A DNA stretch of 64,000 nt, taken from contig CP081161.1 of NCBI GenBank assembly GCA_025141675.1, positions 904,001-968,000 on the forward strand, written 5' to 3'. The notes below the pieces were generated by a model. It ran no database searches, was not told the DNA's origin, and saw only the letters and a program-made list of their open reading frames with translations. This document shows, piece by piece, positions 1 through 8,054 of the stretch. The stretch is from Rhodobacteraceae bacterium S2214 (GTDB lineage: Bacteria > Pseudomonadota > Alphaproteobacteria > Rhodobacterales > Rhodobacteraceae). The position numbers and the translations under genes are program-made. The stretch's first letter is position 1, and every line of letters starts with the position of its first letter.

Positions 1-231
1 AAGCTAGAGGCGCTGAACGGGATCACCGCCACGCTCGGGATCACGCCTGCTGATGCAATTGCTGTGGGCGACGGGATGAACGACCTGCTGATGCTTGAAA
101 ACGCGGGCACAGGTGTCGCGCTACATGGCAAACCTGCGCTGCAGGAAAAGGTGTCGGTCCGCGTGAACCACGGTGACCTGACGGCCCTTCTTTACATGCA
201 AGGCTACGCCAAATCGGAATTCGTCACATGA
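1..231 (+). CDS. serB: Phosphoserine phosphatase, C-terminal end (partial)
   Basis: The window opens inside this gene; only the last 76 residues are present, read in frame 1 and ending in TGA. The HAD-superfamily motif AVGDGMNDLLML carries the GDGxND loop that binds catalytic Mg2+. The tail, with a HGKPAL segment and the closing HGDLTALLYMQGY, is typical of SerB. SerB removes phosphate from O-phosphoserine, the last step of serine synthesis in the cytoplasm. The stop overlaps the next start by 4 bp (ATGA), so the two genes are probably co-translated. Assignment rests on the C-terminal motifs alone; another HAD phosphatase is possible but less likely. Confidence 0.85.
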   Translation, partial: KLEALNGITATLGITPADAIAVGDGMNDLLMLENAGTGVALHGKPALQEKVSVRVNHGDLTALLYMQGYAKSEFVT

Positions 232-1364
232 AACGTGATGCGAAACCCGCGACCATTGCCGCCCATGCCGCAGGCGCGGTTGATCTGCAAAGCGCAGGCG
301 TCGTGCCACCGATCCAGCCTGCTACGACCTTCATGCGCGATGAAAGCTATGCGCTGATCCGTCCAGACAACATCTATTCCCGCGATGACAGCGATACGGT
401 CAGAACTGCAGAGCATGTGATCACGAAGCTGGAACAGGCCGAAGACACGCTTTTGTTCCCCGCAGGGATGGCCGCGATTGCGGGTGTCTTTCGGACACTT
501 TTGGCAGGCGACACAGCGCTTGTGCAATCCGGTATCTACTGGGGCACAACAAAGTGGATCCGCGATTTTTGCGCCCGTCGCGACGTGACATTGCACGAAG
601 TCGAGGCAAGCGATGCCGCGGCTCTGAAAGCAGCCTGTCAGGCGCATCGCCCGACGTTGGTGTTCATTGAAACGCCATCTAACCCGTGGCTGCGGACCGT
701 TGATGTCGCGGCTGCGGCACAGGCAACACATGCCGTTGGCGGGACGTTGGTTGTGGATGCGACAGCTGCGACACCCATCTTGATGAAGCCGCTCGCGTTG
801 GGTGCGGACATCGTGATGCATTCCGCGACAAAGGCAATCAACGGACATTCGGATGTCTTGGCGGGTGTTCTATCCACGAACGCCCCAACTGATCCGATCT
901 GGGAAGCGATCAAAATGGATCGCCATGATGCGGGCGCGGTTTTCGGACCGTTCGAAGCATGGCTCTTGATCCGCGCAATGCGGACGCTGCCGCTGCGGGT
1001 TGAGCGCATGACCGAAAACGCGGTGACGCTGGCGCAGTATCTGCACAACCACCCACAGGTCGAAGACGTCTTCTACCCCGGTCTGCCCCATCATCCGGGA
1101 CATGAGGTCGCGAAGCAGCAGATGAGCGGCTATGGCAGCCTGCTATCAGTTCTCGTCAAAGGTGGACGGGCAGAGGCGCTAAAGGTGGTCGGCAAGCTGC
1201 AGCTGTTCCTGCGGGCGACATCCTTGGGCGGGGTCGAAAGTCTTGTGGAACATCGCCACACAATCGAACCGCACACAGGCATCCCCGAAAACCTGATCCG
1301 TGTTTCTGTGGGGATCGAACATATCGACGACCTGAAAGACGACTGGGAACAGGCGCTGTCATAA
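228..1364 (+). CDS. metC: PLP-dependent cystathionine beta-lyase-like enzyme
   Basis: A 378-residue fold-type I PLP enzyme of the Cys/Met metabolism family. The internal aldimine lysine is K202 in SATKAINGHSDV, and VVDATAA holds the aspartate that pairs with the pyridine nitrogen. The C-terminal SLGGVESLVEHR is the family's substrate-binding loop. The segment YSRDDSDT replaces the YSRxxNPT motif of cystathionine gamma-synthases, which resembles beta-lyases more. It would cleave cystathionine to homocysteine, pyruvate and ammonia. It overlaps serB by 4 bp and directly abuts the TSUP gene. The exact specificity (beta-lyase, gamma-synthase or another sulfur amino-acid lyase) cannot be settled from sequence, so the symbol is tentative. 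Confidence 0.75.
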   Translation: MKRDAKPATIAAHAAGAVDLQSAGVVPPIQPATTFMRDESYALIRPDNIYSRDDSDTVRTAEHVITKLEQAEDTLLFPAGMAAIAGVFRTLLAGDTALVQSGIYWGTTKWIRDFCARRDVTLHEVEASDAAALKAACQAHRPTLVFIETPSNPWLRTVDVAAAAQATHAVGGTLVVDATAATPILMKPLALGADIVMHSATKAINGHSDVLAGVLSTNAPTDPIWEAIKMDRHDAGAVFGPFEAWLLIRAMRTLPLRVERMTENAVTLAQYLHNHPQVEDVFYPGLPHHPGHEVAKQQMSGYGSLLSVLVKGGRAEALKVVGKLQLFLRATSLGGVESLVEHRHTIEPHTGIPENLIRVSVGIEHIDDLKDDWEQALS

Positions 1365-2120
1365 ATGGAAGTTGCCGTTGAACTGGTCATCTTGCTGGTG
1401 GCCGCGGCCTTTGCTGCGGGCATTGTGGATGCGATTGCGGGGGGCGGCGGGCTGATCACGCTTCCTGCGCTCGTCTTGGCAGGGGCGCCTCCGGTAACAG
1501 CAATCGCAACAAACAAAGTGCAGGGCGTATTCGGCGCTGGCATGGCCGCATGGACCTACGGGCGGGCAGGGCATGTCGATCTGCGCGCGCAATTGGGGCC
1601 GGCGGTCATCGCCTTTGTGGCGGCGATCATCGGTGCGTTTCTGACAGCGCAATTGCCGACAGACGTGATCCGCTACGGCCTACCCGTGCTTCTGATCGCC
1701 ATCGCGTTGTTCTTTGCGCTGAAACCCGGACTGGACGATCTGGACCGGACCCGCAAAATCAGCGCAGGCGTGTTTGTTGTAACCATCGTGCCGCTTGTGG
1801 CGTTCTACGACGGGCTGATCGGGCCGGGGGCCGGGGCGTTCTACATGATCGGCTTTGTGGCCTTCGCGGGCTTCGGCGTCTTGAAAGCAACGGCGCATAC
1901 GAAACTGCTGAACTTCGCGTCAAACGCAGGCGGCATCGCGGCTTATGCGCTTGTGGCGGAACCATGGTGGATGGTCGGGCTGGCAATGGCTGTGGCGCAA
2001 ATTGCGGGTGCGGCTGTAGGGGCGCGACTGGCGATGCGTGTGGGGGCCAAACTGATCAAACCCGTTGTGGTGATCGCGGCAACGGCGCTGGCGCTGCGTC
2101 TGCTCTGGGACATGATCTAG
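1365..2120 (+). CDS. TSUP (TauE/SafE) family membrane transporter
   Basis: A 251-residue integral membrane protein with about seven to eight hydrophobic segments. The N-terminal AAGIVDAIAGGGGLITLPAL is the TSUP hallmark, and a second half-repeat occurs around FYDGLIGPGAGAFYMIGFV, as expected for the internally duplicated family. Members export sulfite, sulfoacetate or related anions. Its ATG follows directly on the stop of the PLP enzyme with no gap, so it belongs to the same transcript; a role in exporting a sulfur compound fits that neighbour but is inference. Two hairpins downstream separate it from the convergent response regulator. Confidence 0.85.
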   Translation: MEVAVELVILLVAAAFAAGIVDAIAGGGGLITLPALVLAGAPPVTAIATNKVQGVFGAGMAAWTYGRAGHVDLRAQLGPAVIAFVAAIIGAFLTAQLPTDVIRYGLPVLLIAIALFFALKPGLDDLDRTRKISAGVFVVTIVPLVAFYDGLIGPGAGAFYMIGFVAFAGFGVLKATAHTKLLNFASNAGGIAAYALVAEPWWMVGLAMAVAQIAGAAVGARLAMRVGAKLIKPVVVIAATALALRLLWDMI

Positions 2121-2148
2121 AAAAAAGCCCGGACCAAAAGGCCCGGGC
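2121..2148 (-). terminator. Rho-independent terminator of the response regulator gene
   Basis: The arms GCCCGG (2127-2132) and CCGGGC (2143-2148) pair around a 10-nt loop. Read on the minus strand the stem is followed by six T (complement of A at 2121-2126), directly against the stop of the convergent transporter gene. Confidence 0.75.
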
Positions 2149-2201
2149 AAGTCCAACAGGGAGGTGGTGATATAACCCGATCACCGGCGGGCTTCGGTAT
2201 A

Positions 2202-2237
2202 GGAACCAGTGAACGTCACAATGGTTCCCACATTTTT
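2202..2237 (+). terminator. Probable terminator of the serB-metC-TSUP transcript
   Basis: GGAACCA (2202-2208) and TGGTTCC (2222-2228) form a perfect 7-bp stem with a 13-nt loop, followed after four bases by TTTTT (2233-2237) on the plus strand. It lies in the convergent gap before the minus-strand response regulator. Confidence 0.6.
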
Positions 2238-2243
2238 CAAAAT

Positions 2244-2930
2244 TTACGCAACGAGGCGATAACCACCTGATTCCGTAACCAAAAGACGGGCATTGGATGG
2301 ATCAGGTTCGATCTTCTGACGCAAGCGGTAGATGTGCGTTTCCAGCGTATGCGTGGTCACACCGGCGTTGTAACCCCAGACTTCGTGCAGCAGCACGTCG
2401 CGGGCAACCACGCCTTCGGTGGCACGGTACAGGAACTTCAGGATGTTGGTTTCTTTCTCGGTCAGACGGACTTTCTTGTCGTCTTCCGTGACCAACAGTT
2501 TCTGCGCAGGCTGGAACGTATATGGCCCAAGCTGGAAAACAGCATCTTCGGATTGTTCGTGTGTGCGCAACTGGGACCGGATACGGGCCAGCAGAACAGG
2601 GAACTTGAACGGCTTGGATACATAGTCATTCGCGCCAGCATCCAGACCGTAGATCGTGTCAGCATCGCTGTCTTGGGCGGTCAGCATCACAATCGGGCAC
2701 TTCACGCCTTGCTTGCGCATCAAGCGGCACAATTCGCGACCATCTGTGTCTGGCAGGCCAACATCAAGGATCACAAGATCGTAGATGCTTTCCTTCGCCT
2801 TCACCATCGCGCTTGCGCCGTCGTCGGCTTCAAACACGTCGAAATCTTCAGTCATAATCAACTGCTCACCCAGCGCTTCGCGCAGGTCGTCGTCATCGTC
2901 GACAAGCAGGATTTTCTTCAATTGAGCCAT
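2244..2930 (-). CDS. OmpR-family response regulator
   Basis: 228 residues: receiver domain (about 5-120) with the acidic pocket DDDDD near residue 11, phospho-acceptor D in LVILDVGLPD, conserved T in VMLTAQ and K in YVSKPFK; then an OmpR/PhoB winged helix (about 135-228) with the wing motif ETHIYRLRQKIEPD and a closing GGYRL. It would bind DNA after phosphorylation. No histidine kinase is adjacent, so it is an orphan here. The sequence is compatible with CenR-like cell-envelope regulators known in alphaproteobacteria, but I cannot confirm orthology. It stands alone, with its own terminator and a 159-bp upstream region shared with the divergent ribA. Confidence 0.85.
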   Translation of the reverse strand: MAQLKKILLVDDDDDLREALGEQLIMTEDFDVFEADDGASAMVKAKESIYDLVILDVGLPDTDGRELCRLMRKQGVKCPIVMLTAQDSDADTIYGLDAGANDYVSKPFKFPVLLARIRSQLRTHEQSEDAVFQLGPYTFQPAQKLLVTEDDKKVRLTEKETNILKFLYRATEGVVARDVLLHEVWGYNAGVTTHTLETHIYRLRQKIEPDPSNARLLVTESGGYRLVA

Positions 2931-3089
2931 CGGGACTTTCCTTCGTTGTTACGCTAGAAGTGATCGCAAATTGATCATCAGGCAAGAACGAGAGGGTGCG
3001 CCTCACACGGACGTGTGCTTTGATACAGCTAATGTTTCACTTTCGCCCTAAAACGGCTATCGGCTGAAACAATTGAAAGGGATTTCGGC

Positions 3090-4175
3090 GTGAGCTTCAT
3101 ACCAACTATTACAGAACGACTGGCGCGCGCGCGGGCGGATTTGCGCATGGGTGTGCCTGTTGTGGTGACAGATGGCGGCGAATCCGGCGGGCTTTTGGTG
3201 CTGGCCGCGGAAACGTTGGACAAGGCACGGCTGGACGATTTGCGGGGTTTGGGCGGCACGCCTGTGATCGCGGTGACGGGACGACGGGCCGAAACGCTGA
3301 AAGCGCGCGCTTATGATGGCGACATCGCGCGTGTGGTCTTGCCCGCAGACGCAACACTGAAATGGGTGCAATCCATCGCTGATCCTGCAGACGACATGCG
3401 ATCGCCAATGAAAGGACCGCTTGCGACTGCCAGAGAAGGTGACGCAGATGCGCACCGCGCGGCAATTACATTGATCAAAGCGGCACGACTGTTGCCAGCC
3501 GGTGTGTGTCTTGCGGTCGATAGCGCATTTGCCAAACAAAACGACCTGACCGCTATTCCTGCAAGCGCGATCATGGACACGCGGCTATCGCCGTCATTAC
3601 CTATCGTCGCAGCACGCCTGCCGATGGAAGCATCAGAGGCAGGGCGCCTACACATTTTCCGGCCCGATGACGGGGCCGAAGAACATTACGCCATTGAAAT
3701 CGGCAAACCCGACCGGTCAAAACCCGTGCTCGCGCGGCTGCATTCGGCGTGTTTCACCGGCGACGTGCTGGGATCGCTGAAATGCGACTGCGGACCACAG
3801 CTTCACGGGGCACTGGCGGCTATGGGTGAAAATGGTCAGGGGGTTCTGCTGTATCTGAACCAAGAAGGACGCGGGATCGGGCTGGCGAATAAAATGCGGG
3901 CCTATTCGCTGCAGGATCAGGGGTTCGATACGGTCGAGGCGAACCACCGCCTTGGGTTTGAAGACGACGAACGGGATTTCCGGATCGGGGCTGACATCCT
4001 CAAAAAGATGGGCTTCAGCGCTGTGCGGCTTATGACCAACAACCCCAACAAAATCGCGCGGATGGAAGGCGAAGGTATAGCCGTGACGGAACGCGTGCCG
4101 CTGAAGATTGGCGAAAACAGATTCAACACGGCTTACCTTGCGACCAAAGCCGCAAAGTCTGGGCATTTGTTGTGA
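3090..4175 (+). CDS. ribA: GTP cyclohydrolase II with a degenerate N-terminal domain
   Basis: 361 residues. The C-terminal half (about 190-355) is GTP cyclohydrolase II: zinc ligands C221, C232 and C234 with the family spacing, the loop YLNQEGRGIGL and the segment TNNPNKI. It opens GTP to start riboflavin synthesis. The N-terminal half (about 1-180) resembles DHBP synthase (RibB), for instance GGLLVLAAE near residue 33, but the acidic DExRENEGD-type stretch is replaced by DGGESGG, so RibB activity is probably lost. Start is an ATG giving MSFIPTITER. It is transcribed alone, divergently from the response regulator, and followed by an intergenic repeat. Confidence 0.88.
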   Translation: MSFIPTITERLARARADLRMGVPVVVTDGGESGGLLVLAAETLDKARLDDLRGLGGTPVIAVTGRRAETLKARAYDGDIARVVLPADATLKWVQSIADPADDMRSPMKGPLATAREGDADAHRAAITLIKAARLLPAGVCLAVDSAFAKQNDLTAIPASAIMDTRLSPSLPIVAARLPMEASEAGRLHIFRPDDGAEEHYAIEIGKPDRSKPVLARLHSACFTGDVLGSLKCDCGPQLHGALAAMGENGQGVLLYLNQEGRGIGLANKMRAYSLQDQGFDTVEANHRLGFEDDERDFRIGADILKKMGFSAVRLMTNNPNKIARMEGEGIAVTERVPLKIGENRFNTAYLATKAAKSGHLL

Positions 4176-4218
4176 GGGCGGGACCCTCGGGCGGAAACAT
4201 AGAAGACGTCAAAGAAGC
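4176..4218 (+). repeat. Dispersed intergenic repeat, module A
   Basis: Fills the gap between ribA and the transpeptidase gene. It contains GAAGACGTCAAAGAAGC (4202-4218), found exactly, in inverse orientation, at 10391-10407, preceded in both places by a degenerate stretch of the form GGGAxCCTCxGGCGG. The match extends outside coding sequence. Confidence 0.7.
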
Positions 4219-4220
4219 AG

Positions 4221-4724
4221 GTGCTGCGCGTGAAACCCTCTGATCTTGTTGTGACGCCGTCTGGTGTACGGTTTATGGGGCGACGGTTCCCGCGCACAAT
4301 CGGGCGTGGCGGGCTGACCGACCGCAAGGCAGAAGGCGATATGGCGACACCGCGCGGCGTGCACCGGATCGTGGGGATGCTGTACAGACCTGACCGGATC
4401 GCAAAACCTGCGGATTGGGCGCTGCCGATCGGACCGCGTGATCTTTGGTCTGATGATGTGCGCGACGAAGACTACAACATGATGGTGCGTGCGCCACACG
4501 CGTTTAGCCACGAACACCTACGCCGCGCCGACCCGATGTACGACCTGATCCTGATCACCGATTGGAATTGGCCCTATGCGGTCAAAGGCCGCGGATCGGC
4601 CATCTTTATCCATCAATGGCGCGGTAAAGGACGGCCCACAGCAGGCTGCGTTGCCTTCCGGCGGGACCATTTACACTGGATTGCACCCCGTATTCGGCCA
4701 GATAGCCGACTTGTTATCGCATAA
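4221..4724 (+). CDS. L,D-transpeptidase (YkuD) family protein
   Basis: About 167 residues from a GTG start; a second GTG lies three codons in and either is possible. The C-terminal part holds the YkuD signature: H131 in AIFIHQW and catalytic C143 in RPTAGCVAF, the nucleophile that forms 3-3 peptidoglycan cross-links or attaches proteins. The N-terminal VTPSGVRFMGRRFPRTIGRG is the family's first strand region. I see no signal peptide, unusual for a periplasmic enzyme; the real start may lie elsewhere or export may use another route. It precedes rppH by 51 bp. The physiological cross-link cannot be deduced. Confidence 0.78.
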   Translation: MLRVKPSDLVVTPSGVRFMGRRFPRTIGRGGLTDRKAEGDMATPRGVHRIVGMLYRPDRIAKPADWALPIGPRDLWSDDVRDEDYNMMVRAPHAFSHEHLRRADPMYDLILITDWNWPYAVKGRGSAIFIHQWRGKGRPTAGCVAFRRDHLHWIAPRIRPDSRLVIA

Positions 4725-4775
4725 CCACTGGACCTTGACCCATATTCCGGTCCAAACGGACAAGGAATTTGAGAT

Positions 4776-5279
4776 ATGAAACACCAAGGCCTTTTTATGA
4801 CCCCCGACCAGATCGCCCAGCTTCCGTATCGCCCATGTGTTGGCATCATGCTTGCCAACCCGCGCGGCCATATCTTTGTGGGGCAGCGCATGGATCGAGA
4901 CCAAGATGCTTGGCAGATGCCGCAGGGTGGCGTCGACAAAGGTGAAACCACACGCGATGCCGCAATTCGCGAATTGTGGGAAGAAACAGGTGTGCCGGAA
5001 AAGCTGGTAACGATCGAAGCGGAAAGCGCCGGTTTGATCCCCTACGATCTGCCGCACGCGATTGTCCCGAACATTTGGAAGGGCAAATATCGCGGGCAGG
5101 AACAGAAATGGTTTTTGATGCGGTATCATGGCACGGACGCCGATATTAACATCGCAACCGAACATCCGGAATTTTCCGAATGGAAATGGATGCCGAAGGA
5201 TCAGCTTGTCGCAAACATCGTGCCATTCAAGCGTAAAGTTTACGAAAAAGTTCTGGCTGAATTTTCCGCAAAACTTTGA
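4776..5279 (+). CDS. rppH: RNA pyrophosphohydrolase (Nudix)
   Basis: 167 residues with a complete Nudix box at about 51-73 (GGVDKGE, then REL, then EETG) and the RppH-specific [11 protein letters not shown] and WQMPQGG segments. It removes pyrophosphate from 5'-triphosphate mRNA to trigger decay, or hydrolyses dinucleoside polyphosphates. The chosen ATG has AAGGA upstream; an internal ATG at 4797 would give the more usual start [13 protein letters not shown], so the first seven residues are uncertain. In many relatives rppH sits beside ctpA, but here ctpA lies far away at 58.5 kb. Confidence 0.9.
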   Translation: MKHQGLFMTPDQIAQLPYRPCVGIMLANPRGHIFVGQRMDRDQDAWQMPQGGVDKGETTRDAAIRELWEETGVPEKLVTIEAESAGLIPYDLPHAIVPNIWKGKYRGQEQKWFLMRYHGTDADINIATEHPEFSEWKWMPKDQLVANIVPFKRKVYEKVLAEFSAKL

Positions 5280-5332
5280 CCTAACGTCAAAAAACAGTTT
5301 CCCTTTGGTGTGGACCAACTAAGGTCCGCCGC

Positions 5333-6193
5333 ATGGGGAATACAAAATTTGATAGTCGGTCCGTTGGCCTCGATATTGGCCTGTCTTTTTCGCGCTGGCT
5401 GACGGGTCGTGAAAATCTGCATTATGGTATCTGGGACGGATTGGACGTTTGCGCGGGCAATGTCGGTGCCGCCCAAGAAGCATATACCGCAAAACTGTTC
5501 GAACTGCTGCCAGACGGGCCACTGCGTATTTTGGATATCGGTGGTGGCGCTGGCGAGACGGCGAAAAAACTGGTTGCCCTTGGGCACGACGTCGAAATTG
5601 TAGTGCCTAGCGCATTTCTGGCCGAAAGGTGCCGCGCCAATGCGCCCACTGCCGTCGTACATGAAGCGATGTTTGAGGATGCCGAACTCAGCGGCCTGTT
5701 CGATCTTTGCCTGTTTTCGGAAAGCTATCAATATATCCCGCTTGATCAGGGCATACCCAAATGCCTGACGCTGCTGAAGCCGGACGGCCATATCCTGATC
5801 GCGGATTGTTTTCGCAGCGAAGGCTTTTCGCCCGACAAAGTCCAAGCCACAGTTGGTGGCGGTCATCCCATTCAGAAATTCCATGCCTTTCTGGCCGACC
5901 AGCCGCTAGACCTTTTGTCATCCGAAGACATCACGCAAAGCGTTGCTCCGTCGATTGATGTCGAACAGGGGCTGTTTAATGTCGTGGGCTACGGAATGGG
6001 GCGCGTGGACGAACAGATGGCGGTCCAACGACCAAAGACGCGGTCTGTCGTACATTGGATGATCCGGCGTCTGCTTAGCCCGCGCAAACGCGCCCGTCTT
6101 GATCAACGGTTGAACCAGCAAACACGGACCGCCGCGCATTTTTCGGCGAACAACACCTATCTTCTACTTAAGCTACAGGTCCGTGCCGCTTAA
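5333..6193 (+). CDS. Class I SAM-dependent methyltransferase
   Basis: 286 residues. Motif I is ILDIGGGAGE at about 66-75, followed by a Rossmann-like methyltransferase core with FDLCLFSESYQYI and a post-core LLKPDGHILIADCF. The N-terminal WLTGRENLHYGIWDG resembles small-molecule methyltransferases that act on lipids or quinones. The substrate is unknown. The C-terminal 60 residues are basic (RRLLSPRKRARLDQRL). The 3' end overlaps the convergent WYL regulator gene by 26 bp. It stands 53 bp after rppH and may share its transcript or have its own promoter. Confidence 0.8.
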   Translation: MGNTKFDSRSVGLDIGLSFSRWLTGRENLHYGIWDGLDVCAGNVGAAQEAYTAKLFELLPDGPLRILDIGGGAGETAKKLVALGHDVEIVVPSAFLAERCRANAPTAVVHEAMFEDAELSGLFDLCLFSESYQYIPLDQGIPKCLTLLKPDGHILIADCFRSEGFSPDKVQATVGGGHPIQKFHAFLADQPLDLLSSEDITQSVAPSIDVEQGLFNVVGYGMGRVDEQMAVQRPKTRSVVHWMIRRLLSPRKRARLDQRLNQQTRTAAHFSANNTYLLLKLQVRAA

Positions 6194-6887
6194 CCTTTTC
6201 CGCGACGTCCGCGCGGATTTTGGCAAGCGCATCTTGCAGCATCGGGATGCGTCGTGGTCGGAAACTGTCGCCTGTCACAACCAGATCACGCATCCGGTCT
6301 AGCCTGAACACGCGGCTATCGCTGCGCAAATGGCACCAACCGATCACGCAATGCTTGTCCTGCAAAAACACGATCCCAAGCGGATCAATCGTCCGTTCCG
6401 TCTGTGCGCCTTGACCGTCCTCGTATCCAAACGCGACTGAATATTCGTCCCATGTCGCCCGTCGCAATGCGGCAACGTCGATGCTGGGCTTGGGCGGGGG
6501 TACGATCCGGTTCACCGCCAGCACGGCATGTTTCAACCGATGCGCTTGGGCGCTGGGCAGGCGGGCCTGCAATTTTGTCAGCGCATTTCCTGCGGCTTTT
6601 GCCAATGCCGGATCAGCAATGGCTTGAACATCGCGCAAACCCAGAACCAAGGCTTCAATCTCTTCGTCGTTGAACATCATTGGCGGCAACGCCGGGTCTT
6701 CGGTCAGCGCATAGCCATATCCAGCGGTGCCATCGATCACAGCGCCCAACCCCCGCAACGCTTCAATATCGCGGTACAGCGTCCGTTCGGACACCCCCGT
6801 TTCCTGCGCGAGCAGGGCGGCGGTCACGGGCGGGCGATGGTTGCGCAGGGCTTGCATCAGTTGGAACAGGCGATTTGTGCGGGTCAT
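6168..6887 (-). CDS. YafY-type transcriptional regulator (HTH + WYL)
   Basis: 239 residues. The N-terminal winged helix (about 1-60) reads TRLFQLMQALRNHR with ETGVSERTLYRDIEALR as recognition helix, an HTH_11 (DeoR-like) pattern. The C-terminal WYL domain (about 135-225) shows VFLQDKHCVIGWCHLR and RVFRLDRMRDL, the usual ligand-sensing fold. Such proteins regulate neighbouring genes in response to small ligands or nucleic acid. It is divergent from the GST/DUF1801 pair, and the 79-bp gap contains a 19-bp palindrome, the likely operator. The ligand is unknown. Confidence 0.87.
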   Translation of the reverse strand: MTRTNRLFQLMQALRNHRPPVTAALLAQETGVSERTLYRDIEALRGLGAVIDGTAGYGYALTEDPALPPMMFNDEEIEALVLGLRDVQAIADPALAKAAGNALTKLQARLPSAQAHRLKHAVLAVNRIVPPPKPSIDVAALRRATWDEYSVAFGYEDGQGAQTERTIDPLGIVFLQDKHCVIGWCHLRSDSRVFRLDRMRDLVVTGDSFRPRRIPMLQDALAKIRADVAEKVKRHGPVA

Positions 6888-6906
6888 GACCCATCATATC
6901 ACACAT

Positions 6907-6925
6907 CCTGACAAAAATTGACAGG
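6907..6925. promoter_or_regulatory. Palindromic candidate operator between WYL regulator and GST
   Basis: CCTGACAAAAATTGACAGG matches its reverse complement at seven of nine position pairs (CCTGnCAAnnnTTGnCAGG). It sits 20 bp upstream of the regulator start and 42 bp upstream of the GST start, suited to control both divergent genes. Confidence 0.55.
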
Positions 6926-6966
6926 AGGGCGCGCTATCACTCGTGCAACCCCATCAGGAGCACCCC

Positions 6967-7659
6967 ATGTACGATCTCATCACCTATCAGGCCGGTTTCG
7001 GTAACGTCAGCTATAGCCCTTTCTGCGTCAAAGCCGTGTGGATGCTGAACCACGCAGGCGTGGATTGGCAGCGCGAAGACTGCCTTGACCCGCGAAAATT
7101 TGCGCACGGCAAGCTGCCCGTGCTGCGTGCGCATGGAAACCTCATTCACGACAGTGACGACATCCGCTTGTTTCTGGAACGTGAAGGGGCGGATTTTTGG
7201 GGCGAGACACCGATGCGCGATCAGGCGATGGGCCGTGCATTAATCCGCATGGCCGAGGATCATCTCTATTTCCATGTCGTCATGGACCGTTGGATGAACG
7301 ATGATGTTTGGCCGCATATCAAAGCGGCCTATTTCACCGGTATCCCGAGATTGATCCGTAGACCTGTGACCAACGGGTTGCGCAAAGCGTTGCGGAAAGG
7401 GCTGCATGCCCAAGGTATCCTGCGCCTGTCAGACGACGAACGCCTGCGCCGTCTGGATCAGGACCTTGACGCCATCCGCACGCTTTTGGGCCAACACGCT
7501 TTCATACTGTCAGACACACCAACATTGCCGGACTTTTCGGTCGCAGCCGTCTTGTCGAACATCGCGGCCAGTCCGGTCGCCACGCCCACATCCTTGCGCG
7601 TGGCCGGTGATCCGGTTTTGATGGGCTACATCGCCCGTATGAAGGAGATGTTCGATTGA
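6967..7659 (+). CDS. Glutathione S-transferase family protein
   Basis: 230 residues from ATG 6967, preceded by AGGAG six bases upstream; an in-frame GTG at 6943 lies before that ribosome site and was not used. N-terminal thioredoxin-like GST domain (about 1-80) with SYSPFCVKAVWML and the cis-proline KLPVL followed by IHDSDDI, which binds the glutathione gamma-glutamyl group; alpha-helical C-terminal domain (about 95-225). It would conjugate or reduce substrates with glutathione in the cytoplasm; substrate unknown. It overlaps the following DUF1801 gene and both probably answer to the divergent WYL regulator. Confidence 0.85.
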   Translation: MYDLITYQAGFGNVSYSPFCVKAVWMLNHAGVDWQREDCLDPRKFAHGKLPVLRAHGNLIHDSDDIRLFLEREGADFWGETPMRDQAMGRALIRMAEDHLYFHVVMDRWMNDDVWPHIKAAYFTGIPRLIRRPVTNGLRKALRKGLHAQGILRLSDDERLRRLDQDLDAIRTLLGQHAFILSDTPTLPDFSVAAVLSNIAASPVATPTSLRVAGDPVLMGYIARMKEMFD

Positions 7660-8054
7660 CCCCGTTTCAAGATGACGCCGTGAAGGCCGCCTTCGATGCA
7701 ATGCCGCAAGGGCCGCGTGACGGTCTGCTGCAATTGCGCGAACTTGTCTTTGCAATCGCGGATGACCTACCAGAGGTGCCGAACGTGACAGAAGATCTGC
7801 GCTGGGGCCAACCCGCGTACCTGACACCATCACGCATCGGGTCCACCATCAGGCTCGGCCTACCGAAATCCGGCGGCTTCGCGATCTATGCCAATTGCAA
7901 TTCCAGCATCATCAGCGATTTTGCCGCGGCCTATCCAAATTGGGATGTGATCGAAGGAAACCGTGCCGTGATATTCACGAAAGCCAAACAGATCGACCCT
8001 GTGCGGCACGGGGCGTTGATCAAATCAGCACTGACCTATCACCTGCGCAAATAA
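7656..8054 (+). CDS. DUF1801 domain protein
   Basis: 132 residues, starting from TTG at 7656 that overlaps the GST stop (TTGA). The start is supported by GAAGGAG eight bases upstream inside the GST gene and by the lack of any in-frame ATG early in the reading frame. The domain (about 18-125) shows DLRWGQPAYLT and RLGLPKSGGFAIY, typical of the small DUF1801/YdhG-like fold often found beside WYL regulators and GSTs. Biochemical function is not known. Its stop directly abuts the stop of the convergent rnr gene. Confidence 0.8.
   Translation: MTPFQDDAVKAAFDAMPQGPRDGLLQLRELVFAIADDLPEVPNVTEDLRWGQPAYLTPSRIGSTIRLGLPKSGGFAIYANCNSSIISDFAAAYPNWDVIEGNRAVIFTKAKQIDPVRHGALIKSALTYHLRK

Noticed and set aside
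6918..6940. TTGACA (6918) with TATCAC (6935) as a promoter for the GST gene
   Set aside because: The spacer is only 11 bp, too short for a sigma-70 promoter; the TTGACA belongs to the palindrome.
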